DNA of 64,000 nucleotides. Source: Aquabacterium sp029268225. Its GTDB lineage: Bacteria > Pseudomonadota > Gammaproteobacteria > Burkholderiales > Burkholderiaceae_C. The stretch covers positions 1-64,000 of the forward strand of contig NZ_JBBEYB010000007.1 in NCBI RefSeq assembly GCF_037482285.1, in the 5' to 3' direction. Every line of letters starts with the position of its first letter. Within the stretch, counting starts at the first letter, position 1. Positions 54,632-62,578 of the stretch are shown piece after piece. The position numbers were made by a program, and so were the translations under genes. The notes beneath the pieces are model-generated. The model saw only the letters and a program-made list of their open reading frames with translations, did no database searches and had not been told where the DNA came from.

Positions 54632-54958
54632 ATGCTCAAAGGACAACTCGCAGGCTTGATGAAACAAGCCCAGCAAATGCAGGACAACCTCAAGAAGGCA
54701 CAGGACGAACTGGCCAACATCGAGGTGGAAGGTCAGTCGGGCGCGGGCTTGGTGAAGGTCGTCATGACCTGCAAGAACGACGTCAAGCGCGTGACCATCG
54801 ATCCCAGCCTGCTGGCCGATGACAAAGACATGCTGGAAGACCTCGTGGCCGCTGCATTCAACGACGCCGTGCGCCGTGCCGAAGCCACCAGCGCCGAGAA
54901 AATGGGCAAGCTGACGGCAGGCATGCCCATGCCACCCGGCATGAAGTTCCCCTTCTGA
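54632..54958 (+). CDS. ybaB: Nucleoid-associated protein YbaB/EbfC
   Basis: A 108-residue DNA-binding dimer of the YbaB family. It begins MLKGQLAGLMKQAQQMQDN with coiled helix, has the EVEGQSGAGLVKVVMTCKNDVKRV sheet (in part), and ends in a Met/Pro-rich MPMPPGMKFPF. AAAGGATGA precedes the ATG. Lies between dnaX and recR, the usual order. Confidence 0.95.
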   Translation: MLKGQLAGLMKQAQQMQDNLKKAQDELANIEVEGQSGAGLVKVVMTCKNDVKRVTIDPSLLADDKDMLEDLVAAAFNDAVRRAEATSAEKMGKLTAGMPMPPGMKFPF

Positions 54959-54971
54959 TCGGTAGCGCGTC

Positions 54972-55559
54972 ATGGCGGACCCCGCGCTCGACGCGCTGAT
55001 CGATGCGCTGCGCTGCTTGCCCGGCGTAGGCCAGAAGTCGGCACAGCGCATGGCCTTTCATCTGCTCCAGCACGATCGTGCGGGCGCGGCAAAGTTGGCT
55101 CGCGCAATCGACACCGCGGTGTCCGAAATCGGGCATTGCCGTCGATGCCACACTTTCAGTCGCGCAGAGGTGTGCGATGTGTGCCTGGACGACACCCGAG
55201 ACCCGCACCTGCTCTGCGTGGTGGAAACACCCGCAGATCAAGCCGCGCTTGAGCGCACTGGCAGTTACAAAGGCCAGTACTTCGTGTTGCTAGGACGCTT
55301 GAGCCCACTTGATGGCCTGGGTGCCCGTGACATTGGTTTGCCAGCACTGCTCGAACGTGCCAGCGATGGCAAAGTCAGCGAAGTGATTTTGGCGACCAAT
55401 TTCAATGCCGAGGGTGAAGCCACCGCGCATGTGTTGGCCGAGCAACTCAAGGCGCGAGGCATGAAAGTCACCCGACTGGCACGAGGTGTGCCGGTTGGCA
55501 GTGAACTGGAATACGTCGACCTGGGCACCATTGCCCATGCCTTCATGGATCGACGCTGA
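54972..55559 (+). CDS. recR: Recombination protein RecR
   Basis: Works with RecF and RecO to load RecA on gaps. The 195 residues show an HhH motif (LPGVGQKSAQRMAFHLL), a C4 zinc finger (CRRCHTFSRAEVCDVC), a Toprim domain (LCVVETPADQAALERTG) and the Walker-like C-terminus with TRLARGVPVGSELEYVD. Confidence 0.96.
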   Translation: MADPALDALIDALRCLPGVGQKSAQRMAFHLLQHDRAGAAKLARAIDTAVSEIGHCRRCHTFSRAEVCDVCLDDTRDPHLLCVVETPADQAALERTGSYKGQYFVLLGRLSPLDGLGARDIGLPALLERASDGKVSEVILATNFNAEGEATAHVLAEQLKARGMKVTRLARGVPVGSELEYVDLGTIAHAFMDRR

Positions 55560-55618
55560 TTTTCTTCAACACGTTTGACAACCCTGACAGGGCCGCAAGC
55601 CGGGCCATGGAGACAAGC

Positions 55619-56014
55619 ATGAGTATTGCAAACTGGTGTGTGCTGGCTGCCTGCCTGCTGCCGGTGGTCACGGTGGGGGCGGCCAAGGCCAGTGTGGGCA
55701 TGAAGTCACCTCGCAAAGGTGGCTACGACAACCACAACCCACGGCTATGGGCTGCAGGGCTCACGGGGTGGCAGCAACGTGCCAATGCGGCACAAGCCAA
55801 TGGCTTTGAGGCCCTGCCGTTGTTCATTGCCGCGGTGCTGATGGCGCAACAAGCTCAGGCTGACCAGGCGGTGATTGACCAGTGGGCCATGGCTTTCATT
55901 GGCATTCGGGTGGCCTACATCGCGAGCTACCTGATGGACAAAGCCGTGCTTCGCAGCCTGATCTGGATGGCGGGTGTGGCCGTATGCGTGTACATCATGT
56001 CTTTGGCAGCTTGA
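55619..56014 (+). CDS. MAPEG family membrane protein
   Basis: A 131-residue protein with four membrane spans of the MAPEG superfamily (relatives of microsomal glutathione transferase). Typical are DNHNPRLWAAGLTGWQQRANAAQANGFEALPLF (in part) and IRVAYIASYLMDKAVLRS. Start at 55619 is preceded by GGAGA at 5 bases; an ATG four codons upstream is less likely. Function in bacteria is not known. Confidence 0.88.
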   Translation: MSIANWCVLAACLLPVVTVGAAKASVGMKSPRKGGYDNHNPRLWAAGLTGWQQRANAAQANGFEALPLFIAAVLMAQQAQADQAVIDQWAMAFIGIRVAYIASYLMDKAVLRSLIWMAGVAVCVYIMSLAA

Positions 56015-56070
56015 ACCATTGAGGTAGCGCAGGCGACTCCCGATACTTCGGCAAGTGGCCTGCGCCAGCC

Positions 56071-57828
56071 TCAACGCGCGCTTGCCACGCGAACCTTGGC
56101 GCTGCGCTGACCCGCACGAGCTTTGCTGCTGGCTTTGACGGCGGACGCCACGGTTTTGCCTGCTCGGCCTTTACGCTTGTCACTCGCTTTGGCTTCGCGC
56201 ACCACACGCCCCTTCTTCGCAGACGCCAAGGTGCGAGCGGCCTGAGCTTTGCCCTTGTTGGGCACGTAAACCACGATCTGCTCACCACGCTTGAAGCGCG
56301 CGGAGGCACCCACCTTGTTCCAGGATGCCACCTGCTCGACGCTGAGCCCGTAGCGTTTGGCCACTGTGCGAACGGTGTCACGTTTGCCAGCCTTCAATGT
56401 CATGCGACGCAACGGCGGCACGTCGGGCGCCAACGCCATCATGGCGTTGTCCGCCAAGGCCTCGGAGACATCACGCTCGCGATGCTCGGAGCGATGCACG
56501 AGCAAGGTCGATCCGGCCTTGACCAGCATCTTGGGTGGAATGCGATTGACCTCGCGCAAGGCGGACTCGGACATGCCAAGTTCCTTGGCCACATCCGCAG
56601 GACGCATGGTCTTGGGCACCAGCCAAGCCGTCCAAGTCGCCAATGGCCCCTTGTGTTTGCTCAGGTTGTGCACGAACAGATGCGCGTTGTCATAGGGCAG
56701 CAGCACCTGCGGGGTGCCCGCAGCGAGGATCACTGGCTTGTTCTGCGACGGATTCAGCGCCTTGAACTCATCAAGGGGCAGCGCAGCCAGCCGTGCTGCC
56801 AGGGCGACATCCATGTCCCGCTGAATGGGCACACTCACAAAGTAGGGGTGATTCTCGATGGGGGTCAGAGCGAGGTTGTAGGCCTCTGGTTGTGCAACGA
56901 TGTTGCGTACTGCGTGCAGTTTGGGCACGTAGTGACGCGTCTCAGCAGGCATGTTGATGCTGAGGTAATCGGTCGGTAGCCCCTGGCTCTGGTTGCGCTT
57001 GATGGCCCGCTGCACATTGCCTTCCCCCCAGTTGTAGGCAGCCAGCGCGAGATGCCAGTCGCCGAACATGCGATGCAGACGTTGCAGGTAGTCGAGCGCC
57101 GCGCGGGTGGAGGCCAGCACATCGCGCCGCTCGTCGCGGAAAATATTCTGCGTGAGATCGAAGTCCTTGCCGGTTGCTGGCATGAACTGCCAAATCCCCG
57201 AGGCACGTGCCGATGACGTGGCCTGAGGGTTGAAGGCACTCTCGATGAAGGGAAGCAAGGCCAGTTCAGCGGGCATGCCACGGCGTTCAATCTCCTCTAC
57301 GACATGGTAGAGGTAGCGATTGGCGCGCGCTGTCATGCGCTGCACGTATTCGGGGCGACTGGCGTAGTAGCGTTCGTGCTGCCCTACCAGCTCATGCTCG
57401 AGCGGAGGCAATTGGAAACCCTGGCGGACGCGCGCCCAGAGGTCCTTGGCGGCGTCGCTGTCGTCCAGATTGAGCGTGGCTTCTGGTCGCAGAGGGTCGG
57501 TCGGCGCGCCCGCAGCCATTCTGGCTTCACGGTTATGCGCTGCCGCACGCTCTTCATCTTCCTGCGTCAGGATGGCTGCGGGCCCCAGGTCAACTTGCAG
57601 GCCGGAATTGGGGTCTTCACGTGTGGTACGACGCGCGATGGACTTGGTGACAGCAGAAGGTCGACCACTTTGCGCTTTCAACAGCGTGTCCATGTCGGTA
57701 CCTGCTGTCACGGGGGGCGATACTGTGCCGCACGCAGACAGCAAAAGCGTGAACAGCGCTGCAGCACCGAGGAGCAGTGGGCGGGGAAGGCTGGGGCGAG
57801 AGAAGGTGGTCAAAAGATGTTCTTCCAT
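56071..57828 (-). CDS. mltD: Membrane-bound lytic murein transglycosylase D
   Basis: Cleaves peptidoglycan glycan strands. The 585-residue protein has a lipoprotein signal with lipobox LLSAC (about 29-33), an SLT domain with the catalytic glutamate in LALLPFIESAFNPQATS and ASGIWQFMPATGK, and one or two LysM modules in the C-terminal 200 residues (TVRTVAKRYGLSVEQVASWNKV). The last 60 residues are Lys/Arg/Ala rich. The ATG overlaps the gloB stop by 19 bases. Confidence 0.93.
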   Translation of the reverse strand: MEEHLLTTFSRPSLPRPLLLGAAALFTLLLSACGTVSPPVTAGTDMDTLLKAQSGRPSAVTKSIARRTTREDPNSGLQVDLGPAAILTQEDEERAAAHNREARMAAGAPTDPLRPEATLNLDDSDAAKDLWARVRQGFQLPPLEHELVGQHERYYASRPEYVQRMTARANRYLYHVVEEIERRGMPAELALLPFIESAFNPQATSSARASGIWQFMPATGKDFDLTQNIFRDERRDVLASTRAALDYLQRLHRMFGDWHLALAAYNWGEGNVQRAIKRNQSQGLPTDYLSINMPAETRHYVPKLHAVRNIVAQPEAYNLALTPIENHPYFVSVPIQRDMDVALAARLAALPLDEFKALNPSQNKPVILAAGTPQVLLPYDNAHLFVHNLSKHKGPLATWTAWLVPKTMRPADVAKELGMSESALREVNRIPPKMLVKAGSTLLVHRSEHRERDVSEALADNAMMALAPDVPPLRRMTLKAGKRDTVRTVAKRYGLSVEQVASWNKVGASARFKRGEQIVVYVPNKGKAQAARTLASAKKGRVVREAKASDKRKGRAGKTVASAVKASSKARAGQRSAKVRVASAR

Positions 57829-58586
57829 AGGCGTAGCGCCGCGAACACCGAGTCAGGCAAGGTATCCGGGGCATGGTGCTCAAGGGCTGCCGACTGCACA
57901 GCAACTTCGGTACAGCGCAAAAAGGGATTGATGGCCAGTTCGGTGGCCAGTGTGGTGGGCAAAGTCGGCAAACCTGCGGCACGTTTGGCCTCACAAAGCG
58001 CGAGATAGCGCCGCAGCTCCGCGTTATCAGGTTCAACCACTTGCGCGAAGCGCAAATTGCTCAAGGTGTACTCGTGAGCCGCACACAAGCGGGTGCTCGG
58101 GGGCCACTGGACAATGCGGCTCAAGCTGAGGCGCATTTGCGGCATGGTGCCCTCAAAGACACGACCACATCCACCGCTGAAGAGGGTGTCCCCGACAAAA
58201 GCCAATGGCGTGGGGTCCGGCTCACCGAGGCCAGTTGCGGCAAAGTAAGCCACATGCCCACGCGTGTGACCAGCGACATCCACCACGTTGAAATGCAGTC
58301 CTTGCCACGTCACGGTGTCACCGTCATCGAGCGCATGTGTCACGCCTTCAATGGCCTCCGCACGCGGACCATAGACCGGAATATGCCCGGTTTGCAAGGC
58401 GCGAATCCCACCGATGTGATCGCCATGATGATGGGTCACTAGAATGGCGGTCAGCTTGAGCCCGTTTTGCCTGAGTGCGTCGTTCACCGGCGCAGCATCT
58501 CCCGGATCGACCACCAGCGCCTCAGCGCCGTTGTGGATCATCCAGATGTAGTTGTCAGCGAAGGCGGGTAGGGCGAGCAGATTCAT
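57810..58586 (-). CDS. gloB: Hydroxyacylglutathione hydrolase (glyoxalase II)
   Basis: Hydrolyses S-lactoylglutathione in methylglyoxal detoxification. The 258 residues contain the metallo-beta-lactamase motif THHHGDHIGG, GHTRGHVAYF, FVGDTLFSGGCGR and HEYTLSNLRFA. The start at 58586 follows the family beginning MNLLALPAFADNYIW. Its start codon overlaps that of the divergent methyltransferase gene by two bases, and a TATAAT for it lies inside that gene. Confidence 0.95.
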   Translation of the reverse strand: MNLLALPAFADNYIWMIHNGAEALVVDPGDAAPVNDALRQNGLKLTAILVTHHHGDHIGGIRALQTGHIPVYGPRAEAIEGVTHALDDGDTVTWQGLHFNVVDVAGHTRGHVAYFAATGLGEPDPTPLAFVGDTLFSGGCGRVFEGTMPQMRLSLSRIVQWPPSTRLCAAHEYTLSNLRFAQVVEPDNAELRRYLALCEAKRAAGLPTLPTTLATELAINPFLRCTEVAVQSAALEHHAPDTLPDSVFAALRLWKNIF

Positions 58587-59433
58587 GAGCAAAGTCGATC
58601 CCATTATAGAGTTGCATCCCTGGCTGGCGTTACCGTCTGGCCAGGCTTTGCTCGAGTGGGAGCAGGCGCAAATGGACCGCTTGGTCGCCGATGTGTTCGG
58701 TTTTCACGCCCTGCAACTGGGCCTGCCTGAGTTGGATGGCTTGCGTTGTAATCGCATGCCTCACAAATGGCTTGCGCTGGACAACAGCTATGCCCGCTGG
58801 CAGCCACCCGCTGACCGTGCGCCCCTGATCCATGATCCGCTCGTGTTGCCGGAAGGGTTGATGCATGGCGCGCCTCTGGGCGTGCGCTGCGAGTTCGAGG
58901 CACTGCCGCTGGCCAGCTGCAGCCTGGACCTGGTGGTCTTGCCCCATGCGCTGGAGTTGGCGCGCGACCCACACGCCACGCTGCGGGAAGTGGAGCGCGT
59001 GCTGGTACCCGAGGGGCGTGTGGTGATCGCTGGCTTCAATCCGGCGAGCCTGTGGGGTGCGTCGCAAAGGCTGGGGCTGTGGGGCATTGACTCTGCCCTG
59101 GTGCTCCCGCAAGGCGAGTTCATCGCGTACTGGCGTCTACGAGATTGGCTGCGACTGCTAGGGCTCGAGGTTGAAGCAGGTGGCTTTGGGTGCTATCGCC
59201 CCATGACCCGCCATGCGAAAACCTGGGAGCGTCTGCGCTGGATGGAGCACGCGGGAGATCGCTGGTGGCCCGTCTTGGGCGCCGTCTACTTCGTGGTGGC
59301 CGTCAAGCGTGCGCGTGGCATGAGACTGGTCGGCAAGCTGAAGAGAAATCGGGTGGCTGCTGCGGCAGCCCCGGCCGTTGTGGCACAACGTCACCAACGT
59401 GACGTCCACGTTCAACAGGATGTGAATGGATGA
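58585..59433 (+). CDS. SAM-dependent class I methyltransferase (gloB/rnhA neighbour)
   Basis: A 282-residue methyltransferase of the Methyltransf_11 type found beside rnhA and gloB in many proteobacteria. IELHPWLALPSGQALLEWEQ marks the N-terminus, CSLDLVVLPHALELARDPH is the post-motif region, and VLVPEGRVVIAGFNPASLWG is typical. A classic glycine-rich SAM loop is not clear, as in relatives. Substrate unknown. The ATG overlaps the gloB start codon; the frame extends 11 codons upstream into gloB. Its stop overlaps rnhA. Confidence 0.85.
   Translation: MSKVDPIIELHPWLALPSGQALLEWEQAQMDRLVADVFGFHALQLGLPELDGLRCNRMPHKWLALDNSYARWQPPADRAPLIHDPLVLPEGLMHGAPLGVRCEFEALPLASCSLDLVVLPHALELARDPHATLREVERVLVPEGRVVIAGFNPASLWGASQRLGLWGIDSALVLPQGEFIAYWRLRDWLRLLGLEVEAGGFGCYRPMTRHAKTWERLRWMEHAGDRWWPVLGAVYFVVAVKRARGMRLVGKLKRNRVAAAAAPAVVAQRHQRDVHVQQDVNG
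58603..58608 (-). promoter_or_regulatory. Likely -10 element for gloB
   Basis: A consensus TATAAT on the minus strand, 17 bases before the gloB ATG and inside codons 7-8 of the methyltransferase gene. No matching -35 box was identified. Confidence 0.42.
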
Positions 59434-59879
59434 GTGATTCGACAATGCCCACCGTGGTGATGTACACCGATGGTGCGTGCAAGGGCAACCCTGGTCGGGG
59501 TGGATGGGGGGTCTGGATGGTCAGCGGCCCCCATGAGCGCGAGATGTGGGGGGGCGAGGCCCAGACCACGAACAACCGCATGGAGTTGACGGCGGTGATC
59601 GAAGCCCTGAAGGTGCTCAAGCGGCGCTGCAAGGTGGTCATCTACACCGACAGCGAGTACGTCCGCAAGGGCATCACCGAATGGATCGGCGGATGGAAGC
59701 GGCGCGGCTGGAAAACCGCCGACAACAAGCCCGTGAAGAACGATGACCTGTGGCGCAGGCTGGAGGAGTTGGCTGCCCAACACGACGTGGACTGGCGTTG
59801 GGTCCGAGGTCACGCAGGCGACCCAGGGAACGAGCGGGCTGACGGCCTGGCCAATCGAGGCGCATCAGAAGCCCGTTGA
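59430..59879 (+). CDS. rnhA: Ribonuclease HI
   Basis: Removes RNA from RNA-DNA hybrids. The 149 residues carry the catalytic set: Asp in YTDGACKGNPG, Glu in NRMELTAVIEAL, Asp in YTDSEYV, and the terminal GDPGNERADGLAN with His/Asp. Coupled to the methyltransferase gene by an ATGA overlap; dnaQ, which often follows, is absent here. Confidence 0.97.
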   Translation: MSDSTMPTVVMYTDGACKGNPGRGGWGVWMVSGPHEREMWGGEAQTTNNRMELTAVIEALKVLKRRCKVVIYTDSEYVRKGITEWIGGWKRRGWKTADNKPVKNDDLWRRLEELAAQHDVDWRWVRGHAGDPGNERADGLANRGASEAR

Positions 59880-59887
59880 GCGGTCAC

Positions 59888-60433
59888 TCAGAGGATGAGG
59901 ACCATCGTCAGCTTGTCAAAGTAGCGAACCTGACCGGGGCCATCCACCAACTTGATCGCGTGGGGCAGGACGCCGCAGCCCTGGAAACCAGCGCGCTCGT
60001 ACAGTCGGATGGCAGACTCACTGGAGGCACTGACACGCAGTACGATCTGCTCAAGTCCGATCGCTTGGCGTGCGTGCGCGATGGCGGCCTCCATGAGGCG
60101 CACGCCGATGCCTTTACCCGTATGGCGTGGGTGAACCATCATGCTGTTGAGTTCGGCGCTGTGGCGCAGTTTCTGCTGAGACTGCCGCTCCAGGCCGATC
60201 ATGCCGACCAATTCCGCCCCCACCCATGCCCCCATGAGAAAGCTGCCTCCCAAGGGCTCTCCTAGGCCCAAGCGGCCCAGGTAGCTTTCCGGCGGGCGCG
60301 CGCGCTCGCTGTCGAGATCGGCGTCGAAAGCCTCCGGATACAAGCGCAGGGCTTCATCACGCAGGTTTTTGTAGGCACTCAAGTCAGCCGCCGCGATCCG
60401 CGCGATGCGCACGGATGTGTCAGTCTCGACCAT
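59888..60433 (-). CDS. GNAT family N-acetyltransferase
   Basis: A 181-residue acetyltransferase. The acetyl-CoA loop is HPRHTGKGIGVRLMEAAIAHAR, and VLRVSASSESAIRLYERAGFQGCG is the C-terminal fold (in part). Substrate unknown. It overlaps mobA upstream by 14 bases, so both are read together. Confidence 0.88.
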   Translation of the reverse strand: MVETDTSVRIARIAAADLSAYKNLRDEALRLYPEAFDADLDSERARPPESYLGRLGLGEPLGGSFLMGAWVGAELVGMIGLERQSQQKLRHSAELNSMMVHPRHTGKGIGVRLMEAAIAHARQAIGLEQIVLRVSASSESAIRLYERAGFQGCGVLPHAIKLVDGPGQVRYFDKLTMVLIL

Positions 60434-61097
60434 TCAGTGTCTCCGGGCTGTTGATGTTGTCAAAGGCAGTCGCATCTTCGAAGGATACGCTTGTCCAGCG
60501 CAGAGACTGGATACAAACCCTTAGTTTACGTTCTTCTTTCGCAAACATGGCTTCGAGTTGCGGGGAAACGTCCTTGTGCAACAGCACGCAGGCCCAATGA
60601 GCTCGGTGTTCGCCGTCGCATCCCACGGTGGTGGGGACGACCGCATTCGCGCCGCTGCGCGCCGCTTCGCTGCGCAGGCGAGAGACCAGATCGGCGGGCA
60701 GATGAGGTGTGTCGCAGGGCACCACCATGAGCCAGGGTGTATCGGTTTGCCGCAATGCCGTGAGGATGCCGGCCACGGGGCCGCTGGCTACCGGCAGATC
60801 AGCGGCATCGGGCCGCACTGCGTCCATGTTCACAGGGGTGGTGGCACCGGCTTGATGCAGCAGGCGTGCATAGTCGGGCCAATTCCGATTGGCGATTGCA
60901 AACTGGCGACTGGTCTGCGGTACCAACTGGCTCAGCACCCAGGCGGCGAGGGGGATTCCGCGATAGTGGACCAAGCCTTTGTCACGGCCGCCCATGCGCC
61001 GCCCCTCACCGCCGGCGAGCAGGCAACCGGTGACGTCGGCAAAGGGAGGGGAGGGCTGAGGTAAGGCGGTTTCAGGAGGCGCGTGCATGTGCAGCAT
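60420..61097 (-). CDS. mobA: Molybdenum cofactor guanylyltransferase MobA
   Basis: Attaches GMP to molybdopterin to form MGD, the cofactor of NasA-type enzymes. The 225 residues include the nucleotide motif LLAGGEGRRMGGRDKGLV, VASGPVAGIL, MVVPCDTPHLP, and the late WACVLLHKD. The first 25 residues before CLLAGG are an N-terminal extension. Fits with mog and nasA elsewhere in the window. Confidence 0.93.
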   Translation of the reverse strand: MLHMHAPPETALPQPSPPFADVTGCLLAGGEGRRMGGRDKGLVHYRGIPLAAWVLSQLVPQTSRQFAIANRNWPDYARLLHQAGATTPVNMDAVRPDAADLPVASGPVAGILTALRQTDTPWLMVVPCDTPHLPADLVSRLRSEAARSGANAVVPTTVGCDGEHRAHWACVLLHKDVSPQLEAMFAKEERKLRVCIQSLRWTSVSFEDATAFDNINSPETLNGRD

Positions 61098-61131
61098 TGT
61101 GCCGCGCCACGCACGGAGCAGCTGGTACGGC

Positions 61132-61821
61132 TCAGCGCTCGCCGCTGCCCGTCGTGGCCTTGCTGGCGTTCACGGAGGGCGCGCGCCGAGCACCGTCGAA
61201 ACGCTTCTGCCAGTAGCTCACGCGCATGTCTTCGACACGGACGGACGAACCGGTGCGTGGCGAATGGATGAACTTGTTGTCCCCGATGTAGATGCCCACA
61301 TGAGAAAAAGTACTGCGCAGGGTGTTGAAGAACACCAGATCGCCCGGCTTGAGTTCGCTTTGCTGAACGGGAACCAGGTCAGGTGAATTGGCCTGCTCGA
61401 CAGAGCGGCGCGGCAAGATGAGCCCGACACTGTTCTCGAAAACATGGCGGGTGAAGCCGCTGCAATCGAAACCAGTTTCGCGGCTGGTGCCCCCCATCTT
61501 GTAAGGCACCCCAAGGAAATTCATGGCCGACATCACGAGTTCGGATGCGAGGTCGGAGGCCTTGGACCGCACCTGCTGCGCCATTTCCACCACGGGCTTG
61601 GCAGAAGGGATCAATCCCCGTTCAGAAAGGAAGCGACTGACAGCGTCTTCACTTTCTGCAGGCGTGACGGCGGGGGAAGCAGGCGGAACAGGCTGAACCA
61701 CGTTCTGTGCGTGAACAGACGACCACAAGCCAACGCTCAAGGCGCTGGCAAGCAGCAAACTGCGCAGGGTGCTCAATGTGGCGTGCGCTTGATTCCGGCA
61801 AGCATGATCGCTCAACTGCAT
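61132..61821 (-). CDS. NlpC/P60 (C40) family peptidase
   Basis: A 229-residue cell-wall endopeptidase. A signal-type hydrophobic stretch (about 25-40, ending VHA) directs export. The catalytic cysteine is in TGFDCSGFTRHVF, with SHVGIYIGDNKFIHSPRTG supplying the histidines. The start at 61821 was chosen because the signal peptide follows; the frame is open 36 more codons. The C-terminus is Ser/Thr/Gly rich. It probably cuts peptide stems of murein. Confidence 0.9.
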   Translation of the reverse strand: MQLSDHACRNQAHATLSTLRSLLLASALSVGLWSSVHAQNVVQPVPPASPAVTPAESEDAVSRFLSERGLIPSAKPVVEMAQQVRSKASDLASELVMSAMNFLGVPYKMGGTSRETGFDCSGFTRHVFENSVGLILPRRSVEQANSPDLVPVQQSELKPGDLVFFNTLRSTFSHVGIYIGDNKFIHSPRTGSSVRVEDMRVSYWQKRFDGARRAPSVNASKATTGSGER

Positions 61822-62100
61822 TGGATGCGACCTGGGTGTCGGTCGTTGCAAAACATGGGGACGAATGTAATACGGCTTGACGAACGCGTCAACCGGTGCA
61901 GGTAAGGGCAAACCTGCACGCAGGACCATTATGGCGTCTCCAGATGTGACTTTATGGGCATCTGTGGGGCGCTTGTGTCATGCGAAACAGGCACGGCCAA
62001 ACGACGGGATTGCCAGTCTTGATATGGCGCAATTCTATGCGGCGGCTCATTGGCGTATGCTGAAAACGGCCACCCCACACTGACACATCAGGAGACCTTC

Positions 62101-62523
62101 ATGTCCACAACGAACACCCAAAACACCTTGACCATCGCGCCAGAATCCGGACTGAATGAAGGCCTTGTTCGCGAACTGCAGGCTCGATTGTTGGGCGAAG
62201 TGAAGAAGCTGGCAGGTGAGGATCAGGCGCTCCGTCAAAAGCTCGCCAGCGCAGAGGTTGCCACCGAGCATGCCGTGCTGGACGGCGCGGAAGAAGCGTT
62301 GAGCGTGGAAAGCAATCTCGAAGTCATCAACCAACTTCAACACGAGCGACAGGAGTTGGGCGCCGTGCAGGCTGCGCTAGACCGCATTGCAGCCGGGGAG
62401 TATGGCTTGTGCACGGATTGTGGCGCTCCCATCGGATCGGCCCGTCTGGAGGTTGTTCCGGAGGCAGCTCACTGCATCGGGTGTCAGGAAGCGGCGGAAC
62501 GTCGCGCTGCACATCCACACTGA
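62101..62523 (+). CDS. DksA/TraR family zinc-finger protein
   Basis: A 140-residue protein with a long helical coiled coil (about 20-95) and a C-terminal C4 zinc finger: C104, C107, C125 and C128 in CTDCGAP and CIGC. DksA/TraR proteins insert into the RNA polymerase secondary channel. The acidic DxxDxA tip of true DksA is not evident, so it may be one of the TraR-like paralogues. AGGAGA precedes the ATG. Confidence 0.87.
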   Translation: MSTTNTQNTLTIAPESGLNEGLVRELQARLLGEVKKLAGEDQALRQKLASAEVATEHAVLDGAEEALSVESNLEVINQLQHERQELGAVQAALDRIAAGEYGLCTDCGAPIGSARLEVVPEAAHCIGCQEAAERRAAHPH

Positions 62524-62578
62524 TGCTGTGACTGGTGCGGTGCGCCACAGAACGCATCCCACCGGGTCAGCAGAGGCG

